A DNA stretch of 64,000 nucleotides from Mycolicibacterium agri (GCF_002553505.1 NZ_PDCP01000029.1:1-64000); one strand, 5' to 3'. Shown: positions 40,797-50,115, counted from the stretch's first letter. Made by a program: numbers and translations. The notes: generated by a model not told the origin, from the sequence alone.

Positions 40797-42059
40797 TCAG
40801 CGGGCGACGACGGCATTGACCGCGTCGGCCCAGATCGCCGCGGCCTCGTCGACCTGCTCGCTGGTCACCACCAGCGCTGGGATGAACCGCACGACCTGAC
40901 CCCACGCGCCGCACGTCAGCAGCAGCAGCCCGCGCTTGGCCGCCTCCTGCTGCACGGCGGTGGCCGTCGCCCCGTCGGGCTTTCCGTCGGCGTCGCGGAA
41001 TTCGTTGCCGATCATCAGCCCCAGCCCGCGCACGTCGGTGATCGCGTCGTGCTTGTCTGCCACGAGCTGCAGCGCCTCCTTGAGCTGGGCGCCGCGCTGT
41101 GCGGAGTTCTCGACGAGGTTCTCGTCGCGGATCACGTCGAGGGTGGCCAAGGCGGCGGCGCAGGCCACCGCGTTGGCGCCGTAGGTGCCGCCCTGCGAGC
41201 CCGGCCAGGCCTTGGCCATCAGCTCCGAGGACGCGGCGATACCCGAGAGCGGGAAGCCCGACGCCAACCCCTTGGCGGTGATGAGAATCTCGGGCTTGGC
41301 ACCGAAATGCTCTCCGCCCCAGAACTTTCCGGTCCGTCCGAAACCGGTCTGTACCTCGTCGACGACCAGCAGGATGCCATACTTGTCGGCGCGCTCGCGC
41401 AGCCCGGCGAAGAACCGCTCGTTGCCGGGGACGTAGCCGCCCTCACCCAAGACCGGTTCGACGAGGAACGCTGCCGTGTCCGCCGGGCTGCTCATCGTCT
41501 GCAGCAGGTAGTCGAGTTGCGCCAACGCGAAGTCGGTGGCTTGCTCGACCGGCCAGCCGTAGTGGGTGGGGTCGGGGAAGGGCGCCACGTGCACGCCGGC
41601 CATCAGCGGTGCGAAGCCGGACCGGAATTTGGTGCCCGACGTCGTCAAGGAGGCCGCCGCCACCGTGCGGCCGTGGAAGCCGCCGTGGAAGGCGATCATG
41701 TTGGGTCGGCCGGTGGCCTGACGCGACAAGCGCAGCGCGGCCTCGACCGCCTCGCTGCCCGAGTTGGCGAAGAACACGCGGTCCAAACCCTCGGGCAGCA
41801 CCTCACCCATCCGCTCGACGAGCGTGAGCAGCGGGCGGTGCATGACGGTGGTGTACTGCGCGTGGATGAGCGTGCCGACCTGGCGCTGCGCGGCCTCGAC
41901 CACTCGCGGGTGGCAATGTCCGGTGCTGGTCACGCCGATGCCGGCGGTGAAATCCAGATACCGGCGATCGTCTTCGTCGAACAGCAGCACGCCCTCGCCT
42001 CTGGCGGCCAGCACTCCGGTCGCTTGCTTGAGGATCTCTGAGAGCTGTGCGGACGCCAC
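40797..42059 (-). CDS. gabT: 4-aminobutyrate aminotransferase (class III PLP enzyme)
   Basis: This 420-residue aminotransferase would move the amino group of GABA (or a related omega-amino acid) to 2-oxoglutarate, giving succinate semialdehyde and glutamate. The PLP-binding aspartate and following motif are in VVDEVQTGFGRTG, the Schiff-base lysine in LITAKGLASGFPL, and FFANSGSEAVEAALRLSRQATGR is the cofactor phosphate region. It is divergent from gabD with a palindromic operator between them. The exact substrate within the class III family is inferred from this pairing. Confidence 0.87.
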   Translation of the reverse strand: MASAQLSEILKQATGVLAARGEGVLLFDEDDRRYLDFTAGIGVTSTGHCHPRVVEAAQRQVGTLIHAQYTTVMHRPLLTLVERMGEVLPEGLDRVFFANSGSEAVEAALRLSRQATGRPNMIAFHGGFHGRTVAAASLTTSGTKFRSGFAPLMAGVHVAPFPDPTHYGWPVEQATDFALAQLDYLLQTMSSPADTAAFLVEPVLGEGGYVPGNERFFAGLRERADKYGILLVVDEVQTGFGRTGKFWGGEHFGAKPEILITAKGLASGFPLSGIAASSELMAKAWPGSQGGTYGANAVACAAALATLDVIRDENLVENSAQRGAQLKEALQLVADKHDAITDVRGLGLMIGNEFRDADGKPDGATATAVQQEAAKRGLLLLTCGAWGQVVRFIPALVVTSEQVDEAAAIWADAVNAVVAR

Positions 42060-42085
42060 GATTCTTCCCCTTGCTCGTCTACGGG

Positions 42086-42101
42086 TAGATTGTCGACAAT
42101 C
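42086..42101. promoter_or_regulatory. GntR/FCD-type operator between gabT and gabD
   Basis: GATTGTCGACAATC (42088-42101) is a perfect 14-bp palindrome. It overlaps a TAGATT box (42086-42091) that could be the gabD -10. The 16-base block containing it (42085-42100) recurs exactly at 45066-45081. Confidence 0.75.
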
Positions 42102-42140
42102 AGCGTATCCGAAGGTGATGCCGACCTAGAAGGGGATGTG

Positions 42141-43604
42141 GTGAGCGAACAAGACGAGGCCCGCGTCGTCCAGGCCGTCGAGAAGCGGTTGTTCATCGAC
42201 GGCAAGTGGGTCGATGCGGCCGAGGGGCGGACCTTCGATGTCACCGACCCCGCCACCGGAAAGACGCTGTGTGCGGTGGCCGACGCGTCGCCGCAAGACG
42301 GCCGCGCCGCACTCGACGCCGCGGTCGCCGCGCAGCCGGAGTTCGCGGCCATGCCGCCGCGCGCACGTGCCGACATCCTGACGCGATCGTTCCAACTGTT
42401 GCATGAGCGCATCGACGACCTCGCGCTGTTGATGACGCTGGAGATGGGCAAGCCGCTCGCCGAGGCACGCGGCGAAATCATCTATGCCGCAGAGTTTTTC
42501 CGTCACTTCGCCGAAGAGGCCGTGCGGATCGACGGCGGTTACCAGACCGCGCCTGCAGGCGGCTCACGCTTCTTGATCACCCGCCAGCCGGTCGGTCCCT
42601 GCCTGCTGATCACGCCGTGGAACTTCCCGATGGCGATGGGCACCCGCAAGCTGGGGCCCGCCATCGCCGCCGGGTGCACCAGCGTCATCAAACCCGCGCC
42701 GCAGACACCGCTGTCCATGCTGGCGCTGATGGACATCCTCGCCGAGGCGGGACTTCCGCCCGGCGTCGTCAACTGCATCACGGTCACCGACGCGGGCCCT
42801 GTGATGGAACCGCTGATCCGGTCTGGGCTGGCCCGCAAGCTGTCGTTCACCGGATCCACCCAGGTGGGCCGGCTCCTGCTGGAGCAGTGCGCCGAGAAGA
42901 TCCTGCGCACATCGCTCGAATTGGGCGGCAACGCACCGTTTATCGTGTTCGACGACGCCGACCTCGACGAGGCCGTAGAGGGGGCGATCGCCGCCAAGAT
43001 GCGCAACATGGGCGAGGCGTGTACCGCCGCAAACCGGATCTACGTGCAGTCCTCGGTCATCGACGAGTTCGGCCGTCGGCTCGCCGAACGCATGGCCGCC
43101 CTGCCGGTCGGTCGCGGCGCCGAACCCGGCGTCACCGTCGGCCCGCTGATCGACAAGGCCGCGCTGAACAAGGTCGAAACCCTGGTCGCCGACGCCGTCG
43201 ACCGCGGCGCGATCGTGCTCACCGGCGGACAGGCGCCCGGCGGCGACGGCTACTTCTATCCGCCGACGGTGCTCAAAGGCGTTCCGCGCGAGGCGACGAT
43301 GTGTGACCAGGAGATCTTCGGGCCCGTCGCGCCGCTGACCCCTTTCGAAACCGAGGAAGAAGTCATCGCGGCTGCCAATGACACCGAATACGGCCTTGTC
43401 TCTTACGTTTTCACCAACGATCTACGGCGTGCGGTGCGTGTCGCCGAAGCGTTGGAAAGCGGCATGGTCGGGCTCAATCAGGGTGTCGTGTCCAACCCGG
43501 CGGCGCCGTTCGGCGGCATCAAACAGTCGGGGCTGGGCCGTGAGGGTGGCTCCGTCGGAATCGACGAGTTCCTGGAGATCAAGTACATCGGCATCAAGGT
43601 GTGA
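42141..43604 (+). CDS. gabD: NAD(P)-dependent succinate-semialdehyde dehydrogenase
   Basis: This 487-residue aldehyde dehydrogenase should oxidise succinate semialdehyde to succinate, the step after GabT. The cofactor region LLITPWNFPMAMGTRKLGPAIAAG, the general base Glu in LELGGNAPF and the nucleophile Cys in MGEACTAANRIYV are intact, as is the C-terminal FGGIKQSGLGREGG. The GTG at 42141 is selected for its AAGGGG ribosome site; the frame is open further upstream into the operator. It converges with the gntR gene 18 nt downstream. Confidence 0.9.
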   Translation: MSEQDEARVVQAVEKRLFIDGKWVDAAEGRTFDVTDPATGKTLCAVADASPQDGRAALDAAVAAQPEFAAMPPRARADILTRSFQLLHERIDDLALLMTLEMGKPLAEARGEIIYAAEFFRHFAEEAVRIDGGYQTAPAGGSRFLITRQPVGPCLLITPWNFPMAMGTRKLGPAIAAGCTSVIKPAPQTPLSMLALMDILAEAGLPPGVVNCITVTDAGPVMEPLIRSGLARKLSFTGSTQVGRLLLEQCAEKILRTSLELGGNAPFIVFDDADLDEAVEGAIAAKMRNMGEACTAANRIYVQSSVIDEFGRRLAERMAALPVGRGAEPGVTVGPLIDKAALNKVETLVADAVDRGAIVLTGGQAPGGDGYFYPPTVLKGVPREATMCDQEIFGPVAPLTPFETEEEVIAAANDTEYGLVSYVFTNDLRRAVRVAEALESGMVGLNQGVVSNPAAPFGGIKQSGLGREGGSVGIDEFLEIKYIGIKV

Positions 43605-43621
43605 CGCCGCCGGGCTGACCG

Positions 43622-44299
43622 CTACTTACCGGGATCTTCGCCGTCGACGCTGGTGTCGAAGGTCAGGCGATTGACCGCGTCCTCCATGTGCGCGGCCAGC
43701 AGCCGATCGACGAGTTCGCGGTCGCCCTTGCGGATCGCGTTGGCCAGCGAGCGGTGCTCCTTCTCGCGCACTTCGGATTTCGCGTAGCTCTCGTCGAGTG
43801 CATGGATGAACATCCGCGTCTCGGTGATGAACGTCTGATGCATCCGCGACAGCCGCGGACTGTCGGCGAGTTGCAGCAGCCGCTCGTGAAACGCGATGTC
43901 GATTTCGCTGACCTCCGAGGGGCTTTGGGCGGCCGCCATCTGGTCGACGATCGTCAGCAGTTCCTTGCCCGCGGCGCGGTGGTTTCCCTGGGCGATGATC
44001 TTGCGCGCGGCCGCCTGCTCGATGGCCTCGCGCGCGAAGTACATGTCGCGGACGTCGTCGGCGGTCATGTCGATGACGAACAATCCGCGGTTGCGGATCG
44101 ACACGAGCAGCCCCTCCTGGGTGAGGCGCTGCATTCCTTCGCGCAGCGGCCCGCGGCTGACGCCCAGCTTGCGCGCCAGTTCGGCCTCGCCGAGTTGCGC
44201 CCCCGGCTTCAGCTCGCCGTGTGCGATGGCTTGGCGCAGCTTGTCGGCGATGATGCTGGGCGTCGACTCCCGCACCAGCGGGCCGATGAAGCTGCTCAC
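43622..44299 (-). CDS. GntR-family regulator, FCD subfamily
   Basis: The 225-residue protein has a winged helix at residues about 10-75 (LRQAIAHGELKPGAQLGEAELARKLGVSRGPLREGMQRLTQEGLL) and an all-helical FCD effector domain with metal-type residues in EIDIAFHERLLQLADSPRL and EHRSLANAIRKGD. FCD regulators typically sense carboxylic acids. It starts by GTG overlapping the stop of the upstream racemase-family gene (GTGA), so the two form one operon. The palindromes at 42088 and 45070 are its probable operators, covering gabT/gabD and its own operon with the D-2-hydroxyglutarate dehydrogenase-like gene. Confidence 0.85.
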   Translation of the reverse strand: MSSFIGPLVRESTPSIIADKLRQAIAHGELKPGAQLGEAELARKLGVSRGPLREGMQRLTQEGLLVSIRNRGLFVIDMTADDVRDMYFAREAIEQAAARKIIAQGNHRAAGKELLTIVDQMAAAQSPSEVSEIDIAFHERLLQLADSPRLSRMHQTFITETRMFIHALDESYAKSEVREKEHRSLANAIRKGDRELVDRLLAAHMEDAVNRLTFDTSVDGEDPGK

Positions 44300-45015
44300 T
44301 GGCGGTCCCCGAACAACGTGCCGAGCCCCGGCAGCGACGGGACCGGCCCGAGCAGCGCCAGACCCTTCCAGACCGTCACCTGATTCGCCGTCAGCACCGG
44401 CTTGCCGACGGCGGCTTCGAGTTTGTCGACGATCGCCAGGGTGTGCATCGCCGTGTCGGGCACGAGCACGGCTTCGGCGTCGGGATGGTCGGCGGCGACG
44501 ACCATCGCCACCACTTGGTCGGGGGTCAGCGTGCCGACTTCGGCGGCGGTGTAGATCCCGTGGCTGCCCATCGAGACGACCTCCGCGCCGCCAGCGGTCA
44601 GGAACGCGACGAAATGCTGCGCCACGTCGTCGGGATAGGACGCCGCAACCGCGACACGGCGGATGCCGAGGTGGCGTAGCGCATCGACGAACGCGATCGA
44701 CGTCGACGACGCGGGTACGCCCGCCGCCGCCGCGACGGCCGCAGCCTGATCCTGCGCGCCCTGCGGACCGAACACGAAACTGCCCGACGTACACGCCCAC
44801 ATCACCGCATCCGGCTTCTCGGCGGCCAGCTGCGCCGCACCGTCGGCGAGCCGTTCGTCGCTGCCGAGGTCGAGAAGGGCGTCGACGCGGTGGGCATCCT
44901 CGCCGACAGAGGTGATCACCACCGGAAGCCGCACAGCGGCGTCGATGCGCTTCTCGAGCGCGGGGTAGTCGTCCTCTGCGCTGTGGCCGGGGTAGAGCAG
45001 GCCCACCGTTGGCAT
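44296..45015 (-). CDS. Asp/Glu racemase superfamily protein (maleate isomerase / decarboxylase-like)
   Basis: This 239-residue protein resembles the maleate isomerase and arylmalonate decarboxylase branch. The first active-site motif ACTSGSF with C75 is present. At the place where a second catalytic Cys is usual, near residue 190, the sequence reads VLVPDTAMHTL, with no Cys. It is therefore unlikely to be a standard two-cysteine racemase and may be a decarboxylase, isomerase or EutA-like protein. The ATG at 45015 has AAGGGAG upstream. It is the first gene of an operon with gntR. Confidence 0.75.
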   Translation of the reverse strand: MPTVGLLYPGHSAEDDYPALEKRIDAAVRLPVVITSVGEDAHRVDALLDLGSDERLADGAAQLAAEKPDAVMWACTSGSFVFGPQGAQDQAAAVAAAAGVPASSTSIAFVDALRHLGIRRVAVAASYPDDVAQHFVAFLTAGGAEVVSMGSHGIYTAAEVGTLTPDQVVAMVVAADHPDAEAVLVPDTAMHTLAIVDKLEAAVGKPVLTANQVTVWKGLALLGPVPSLPGLGTLFGDRQ

Positions 45016-45065
45016 GGCATCTCCCTTTGGATCAGGTCCGTTTTGGATCACGCTCGCCGAAATAG

Positions 45066-45081
45066 GTAGATTGTCGACAAT
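45066..45081. promoter_or_regulatory. GntR/FCD-type operator overlapping the dehydrogenase start
   Basis: ATTGTCGACAAT (45070-45081) is a perfect 12-bp palindrome, preceded by GGTAG exactly as at 42085. TAGATT (45067-45072) is 7 nt before the ATG at 45080, so the transcript may be leaderless and the operator covers both. The site also lies 51 nt upstream of the divergent racemase-gntR operon. Confidence 0.75.
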
Positions 45082-47950
45082 GTTAACCCGCGCGACGTAC
45101 GACGCGAACAGGCTCGGCAAAGAGCTGGGTTCGGCGCTCCGCGGATCCGTGTGCGGTGACCCCGCCAGCAGGGCGCTATACGCGGTCGACGGGTCCAACT
45201 ACCGGGTCGTTCCCGACCTCGTGGTGGTGCCTGCCGACGTCGACGACCTGGCCGCGGCGGTGGCGCTGACCGCCGCGGCCGGTGCGCCGGTGACGTTGCG
45301 CGGCGGCGGCACATCGATGGCGGGCAATGCCATCGGCGGCGTCGTCATCGACGCATCCCGGCACGTGAACCGCATCCTCGACATCGACACCGAGAACCGG
45401 ACAGCCATCGTCGAGCCCGGCGTGGTGCTCACGGATCTGCTGGCCGCGGCGCGGCCCCACGGGCTGGCTTTCGGGGCCGACCCGTCCTCGGGCAGCCGCG
45501 CGACACTCGGCGGCATGATCGCCAACAACGCCTGCGGCGCGCACTCGGTCGCGTGGGGCACCACCGCCGACAACGTGCGGGCACTGGACGTGCTGCTTGC
45601 CGACGGGACCCGATGCACCGTCGAATCCAGCGGTGTGCGCGACGATTTGGCGAAGCGGCCGGGCCGCGAAGGCGAACTGCACCGCGCGCTGCAGTCCTTC
45701 GTCGACGCGAACGAACTCGTGATCCGGCGCCGGTTCGGCCTCTTCACCCGACAGATCTCGGGGTATGCGCTGCACCGGCTGCTGCCCGAACAGGGCTACA
45801 ACGTCGCGGGCCTGCTGTGCGGCAGCGAGGGCGGGTTCGCGGCGACGCTGCGTGCAACGCTGGCGCTGACACCCTTGCCCGCCGCGCGGGTGCTGTGTGT
45901 GCTGGGGTTTCCGGATTCGATCACCTCGGCGGAATGCGTGTCGGCGGTGCTGGCGCACCATCCGCTGACGATGGAGTCGATCAACGTCGACCTCGTCGAC
46001 CGGCTGCCGGGTGAGGTGCGCCGCGCCGCGGTCGACGCCGGGTTGCCGGACGGCAGAGCGTGGCTGTTGGTCGAGATGGGGGGCGAAGACAGCGTCGCAG
46101 CCGAACGCTCTGCCCAGGAAATGCTTGCCGCGCTTCGTGATTCGGGATCACCGGCGACGGCGTCACTGGTGACCGACCCGGGTGCGCAGGCCGTGCTGTG
46201 GCGGTGCCGCACCGACGCCGCCGGGCTGGCGACGCGTCGCGCCGACGGCGCCGAGGCCTGGGGCGGCTGGGAGGACGCGGCAGTGCCGCCCGAGCGGCTC
46301 GCCGACTATCTGCGCGGCCTTGATGACCTGATGGGCCGATACGGCTTGTCCGGGGCGTCGTACGGGCACTTCGGCGAGGGTTGCATGCACATGCGGATCG
46401 ACTTCGACCTGCTCACCCCGCAAGGGGTTGCCGCGTACCGGTCGTTCGTCGAAGACGCCACCGACCTCGTCGTCGAACTCGGCGGCTCGGTGTCGGGCGA
46501 ACACGGCGACGGCAGAGCGCGCTCGGAGCTGCTGGGCCGCATGTACGGCTCCGACGGGCTGGACCTGCTCGCGCAGATGAAACGGATCTGGGACCCAGGC
46601 AAGGCGATGAACCCCGGTGTCGTCGTCGATCCGCCACCGCTTGACGCGGACATCCGCCATCTCGGCCCGGCCAAGGACCGAAAGCTGTTGACACTGTTCA
46701 GCTATCCGGACGACAACGACGATTTCGCGCAGGCCCAGCGCCGCTGCGTGGGCATCGGCAAATGCAGGCAGACGCGTGGCGGCGTGATGTGCCCCAGCTA
46801 TCAGGCCACACGCGAGGAGATGCATTCCACCCGCGGCCGCGCCCATCTGCTGTGGGAGATGTTGCAGGGCGACGTGATCACCGACGGCTGGCGCTCGACG
46901 GAAGTGCGCGATGCGCTCGACCTGTGCCTGTCGTGCAAAGGCTGTCTGTCGGACTGTCCTGTCAATGTCGACATCGCCACGTACAAGGCGGAATTCACCC
47001 ACCACCACTACGCCGGACGGCCGTGGGCGCGCCCGCTGTCGCACTGGTCGATGGGTTGGCTGCCGCAGCTGTCGCGGATCGCAGCGAAGGCGCCGCGGGT
47101 GGTCAACCGGATGGCGGGCACGGCCGTCGCCAAGCGCCTCGGCGGCATCGCGCCCGAGCGCGAGGTGCCCGCGTTCGCGGAGGAGACGTTCACATCGTGG
47201 TTTGCCCGTCGGCCTGCGCCGACGCGGCCGGATACCCGCGGCGCGGTCCTGCTCTGGCCGGACAGCTTCACCAATTACCTTGCGCCGCAGATCGGTCGGG
47301 CCGCAGTCGCGGTGCTGGAGGCCGCAGGCTATCGGGTCGTGCTGCCCGACGGGCCGGTGTGCTGCGGGCTGACCTGGATCTCCACCGGTCAACTACGCAC
47401 GGCAAAGCGGCGTATCAGGCGATCGCTGAAGACGTTGCAGCCGGTGCTGGACGCGGGCATGCCGATCGTGGGGCTGGAGCCCAGCTGCACCGCGGTGCTG
47501 CGACGCGATGCGGCCGAGCTCGTGCACGACGACGCCATGGCCGCGGCGGTGGCCGAATCGACGGTCACCTTCGCGGAACTGTTGATGCGGTCGGACTGGA
47601 CGCCGCCCGACGTGGGCGCCGACGCACTGGTGCAGACCCACTGCCACCAGCACGCGGTGCTCGGGTTCGACGCCGACCGCGCTCTGATGGCGAAGGCAGG
47701 AATCCGCGCCGACGTGCCCGACTCCGGATGTTGCGGCCTGGCAGGCAATTTCGGCTTCGAGCGTGGCCACTACGAGGTGTCGCGCGCGGTCGGGGAGCGT
47801 GTGCTGCTGCCCGCCGTGCGGGCGGCCGAACCGAGCACCGCCATCGTCGCCGACGGGTTCAGCTGCCGCACGCAGATCGCTCACGGCACGCCGCGGCAGG
47901 CCCTGCACCTCGCCGAACTACTCGCCTCCGCCCTCGGCGAGCAGACGTAA
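45080..47950 (+). CDS. FAD-binding and Fe-S fused dehydrogenase, D-2-hydroxyglutarate dehydrogenase-like (YdiJ type)
   Basis: This 956-residue fusion oxidises a D-2-hydroxy acid, most likely D-2-hydroxyglutarate to 2-oxoglutarate, and passes electrons to the respiratory chain. Residues about 40-210 form the FAD-binding PCMH domain (VTLRGGGTSMAGNAIGG, ATLGGMIANNACGAHSVAWG), and 210-530 the FAD-oxidase C domain. Two 4Fe-4S motifs follow (CVGIGKCRQTRGGVMCPSY and CLSCKGCLSDCP), then two CCG-type cysteine motifs near the C-terminus (CCGLTWIS, CCGLAGNFGFE). The order equals E. coli YdiJ. Glycolate or lactate as substrate cannot be excluded. Confidence 0.82.
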   Translation: MLTRATYDANRLGKELGSALRGSVCGDPASRALYAVDGSNYRVVPDLVVVPADVDDLAAAVALTAAAGAPVTLRGGGTSMAGNAIGGVVIDASRHVNRILDIDTENRTAIVEPGVVLTDLLAAARPHGLAFGADPSSGSRATLGGMIANNACGAHSVAWGTTADNVRALDVLLADGTRCTVESSGVRDDLAKRPGREGELHRALQSFVDANELVIRRRFGLFTRQISGYALHRLLPEQGYNVAGLLCGSEGGFAATLRATLALTPLPAARVLCVLGFPDSITSAECVSAVLAHHPLTMESINVDLVDRLPGEVRRAAVDAGLPDGRAWLLVEMGGEDSVAAERSAQEMLAALRDSGSPATASLVTDPGAQAVLWRCRTDAAGLATRRADGAEAWGGWEDAAVPPERLADYLRGLDDLMGRYGLSGASYGHFGEGCMHMRIDFDLLTPQGVAAYRSFVEDATDLVVELGGSVSGEHGDGRARSELLGRMYGSDGLDLLAQMKRIWDPGKAMNPGVVVDPPPLDADIRHLGPAKDRKLLTLFSYPDDNDDFAQAQRRCVGIGKCRQTRGGVMCPSYQATREEMHSTRGRAHLLWEMLQGDVITDGWRSTEVRDALDLCLSCKGCLSDCPVNVDIATYKAEFTHHHYAGRPWARPLSHWSMGWLPQLSRIAAKAPRVVNRMAGTAVAKRLGGIAPEREVPAFAEETFTSWFARRPAPTRPDTRGAVLLWPDSFTNYLAPQIGRAAVAVLEAAGYRVVLPDGPVCCGLTWISTGQLRTAKRRIRRSLKTLQPVLDAGMPIVGLEPSCTAVLRRDAAELVHDDAMAAAVAESTVTFAELLMRSDWTPPDVGADALVQTHCHQHAVLGFDADRALMAKAGIRADVPDSGCCGLAGNFGFERGHYEVSRAVGERVLLPAVRAAEPSTAIVADGFSCRTQIAHGTPRQALHLAELLASALGEQT

Positions 47951-47998
47951 AAGTCACGCGACACGCCGCGCATTTTGCGTGCATTTGCGTCTGCTCGC
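47937..47998. terminator. Inverted repeat between convergent genes
   Basis: Fifteen-base arms at 47937-47951 and 47984-47998 pair with one mismatch; the left arm overlaps the dehydrogenase stop codon and the right arm ends 9 nt before the gabD1 pseudogene stop. A bidirectional terminator is inferred. Confidence 0.6.
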
Positions 47999-48007
47999 GG
48001 TAAAGAG

Positions 48008-49384
48008 TTAGGCCTTCCAGACGGTCTTGAGGTTGCAGAACTCCTGAATGCCCGCGGCGGCGAGTTCGCGGCCGTAACCGGAATCCTTGACACCGCCGAA
48101 CGGCAATTCCGGATAGGACACTGTCATTCCGTTCAGGAACACCGCGCCGGCCTCCACGCGCCGGACGAACCAGTCCTGCTCCTCCGCGTCGTTGGTCCAC
48201 ACCGCCGAGCTCAGGCCGAACGTGGTCTGGTTGGCGACACGGACCGCCTCGTCGCGGTCGGCAACCCGATACAAAGAGGCGACGGGGCCGAACGCCTCCT
48301 CCATCACGATGCGCATGTCATCGGTGAGCCCGGCCAGCACGGTCGGGGAATAGAACCAGCCGGAACGGTCCGGAGCGTCGCCGCCGGTGAGCACCTGCGC
48401 TCCCTTGGCGACGGCGTCGTCGACGAGTTCGGCGAGCTCGTTGCGGCCGGATTCGGTGGCCAGCGGGCCCAGCTCGGTCGACTCGTCCATCGGGTCACCC
48501 ACCACGAGTGCCGCCATCTTGTCCGCGAACAGGCGGGCGAACTCGTCGTAAACGTCGGCGTGCACGATGAAACGCTTTCCGGCGATGCAGGATTGACCGT
48601 TGTTGGAGATTCTGGCCTTGACCGCCACCGTGGAGGCCGCATCGAGGTCGGCGCTGGGCATCACGATGAACGGATCGGACCCGCCGAGTTCGAGCACGGA
48701 TTTCTTGATCTGAGCACCCGCGGTCGACGCCACCGAGCGGCCCGCCGGCTCGGAGCCTGTCAAGGTGACGGCCTTGACGCGGCTGTCCTCGATGACGGCG
48801 GCGACCTCCGACGAACCGATCAGCAGGGTGCGGAACGAGCCGGTCGGAAAGCCTCCCTTTTCGAAGAGGTCGTCGAGGTACAACGCGGACTGCGGAACAT
48901 TCTACGCGTGCTTGAGCAGGCCCGTGTTGCCCGCCATCAGCGCCGGTGCGGCGAACCGAATCACCTGCCACAGAGGGTAATTCCACGGCATCACCGCCAG
49001 CACGACACCGAGCGGCTGCCACACCGTCCACGCCTGCGACGCTGACACCCGCGACGGGTCCTCGAGCGGTTCGTCGGCCAGAAAGGCCTCCGCGTGCTTG
49101 GCGTAGAACCGCATGTTCTTGGCGCACTTGAGCACTTCGGCGCGCGACTGTTCGATCGGCTTGCCCATCTCCAGTGTGATCATCTCCGCGGCCCGCTCCA
49201 CATCTGCCTCGATGATGTCAGCGGTGGCGTTCATCCATTCCGCTCGTTGAGCAAAACTGGTGTCCCGCAGCGCCTCTGCCGCATCCGCTGCCGCTGCGAT
49301 GCGGCGCTGCACCTCGGCGTCGTCGTGCGGCTCGAAGGTCTCCACCGTCTCGCCGGTGGTGGGGTTGATCGTCGCGATTGCCAT
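48008..49384 (-). pseudogene. gabD1: Succinate-semialdehyde dehydrogenase GabD1 interrupted by an in-frame amber codon
   Basis: The 458-codon frame would encode a complete GabD1-type aldehyde dehydrogenase. The first 160 residues run from MAIATINPTTGETVETFEPH to AALMAGNTGLLKHA-like sequence and then meet TAG at 48902-48904. The same frame continues at once with NVPQSALYLDDLFEKGG and holds the catalytic parts (LELGGSDPFIV, NNGQSCIAGKRF, FGGVKDSGYGREL). Functional relatives have Ser at the TAG position (KHASNVPQ), so one base change, TCG to TAG, explains the break. It is a recent nonsense mutation, a recoding case, or a sequence error. It lies downstream of the second gntR. Confidence 0.88.
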
Positions 49385-49423
49385 GCTTTCGTTCCCTTCG
49401 GTAGAGCGGTTTAAAGCGGCGGA

Positions 49424-50089
49424 TTACGGGGTGGAGAAGACCTCTGGATGACGGGCGAGTTGCAACCGCGTCCGGCGAATGTGGCCGAACAGCACGCGCT
49501 CCGCCTCGTCGGCGTCGCTCTCGCGGATGGCCGCGACGAGCATATGGTGTTCGTCGTGGACGATGCGGTTGCTCTCGACGTCCAGCAGCCGGGTGAACGC
49601 GCGGCGATAGTGCTGCGTGTTGTTCCACAAGCGGGCGACGGTCGGGCCCAGAAACGTCGTCTCCGCGCACCGATAGCTGCCGAGATGAAATTCGCGGTCC
49701 AGTTCGAGGAACCGCTCGACGTCGCTCGTGTTGCGCATGTCCTCGGCGAGTTGCGCCAGCCGGTCGACGTCGTCGGCGGTCAGGTAGGGCATGCTGTAGC
49801 GCAGCAGAAGTGGCTCGATGCGCTCGCGCACCTGATACAGCTCGGCGCACTCTTCGAGGCTCAGGCTCGCGATCCATGCGCCCGCGTTGGCGACGGTGGT
49901 GATGAGTCCCTCCGCGGCCAGGATCCGCAGGGCCTCGCGGATCGGCACGCGGCTCGCACCGTACTGCGCGGCGAGTTCCTCCTGACGCAGCCGGGTGCCA
50001 GGCGGATAGGCGCCGCGCAGTATTTCCCCGCGCAGTTCGTCGGCGATCCGCGCACCGGTGACGCCGTCACGCACTTGGGGCTGCGCCAT
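49424..50089 (-). CDS. GntR-family regulator, FCD subfamily (second)
   Basis: The 221-residue protein has a winged helix (RIADELRGEILRGAYPPGTRLRQEELAAQYGASRVPIREALRILAAEGLI) and an FCD domain (ELDREFHLGSYRCAETTFLGPTVARLWN, then DEHHMLVAAIRESD). It lies between the VOC gene (26 nt upstream) and gabD1 (39 nt downstream), probably in one operon. The repeated ATGTGNATCCAAT sites in the VOC / E1 divergent promoter are its likely targets. Confidence 0.84.
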   Translation of the reverse strand: MAQPQVRDGVTGARIADELRGEILRGAYPPGTRLRQEELAAQYGASRVPIREALRILAAEGLITTVANAGAWIASLSLEECAELYQVRERIEPLLLRYSMPYLTADDVDRLAQLAEDMRNTSDVERFLELDREFHLGSYRCAETTFLGPTVARLWNNTQHYRRAFTRLLDVESNRIVHDEHHMLVAAIRESDADEAERVLFGHIRRTRLQLARHPEVFSTP

Positions 50090-50115
50090 GGTCCTCCGCT
50101 CGCTGTGTCAGGGCG

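Noticed and set aside
48008..48883. Separate 291-residue aldehyde dehydrogenase with a TTG start
   Set aside because: It is the 3' part of gabD1 in the same frame after an amber codon; it lacks the cofactor-binding N-terminus.
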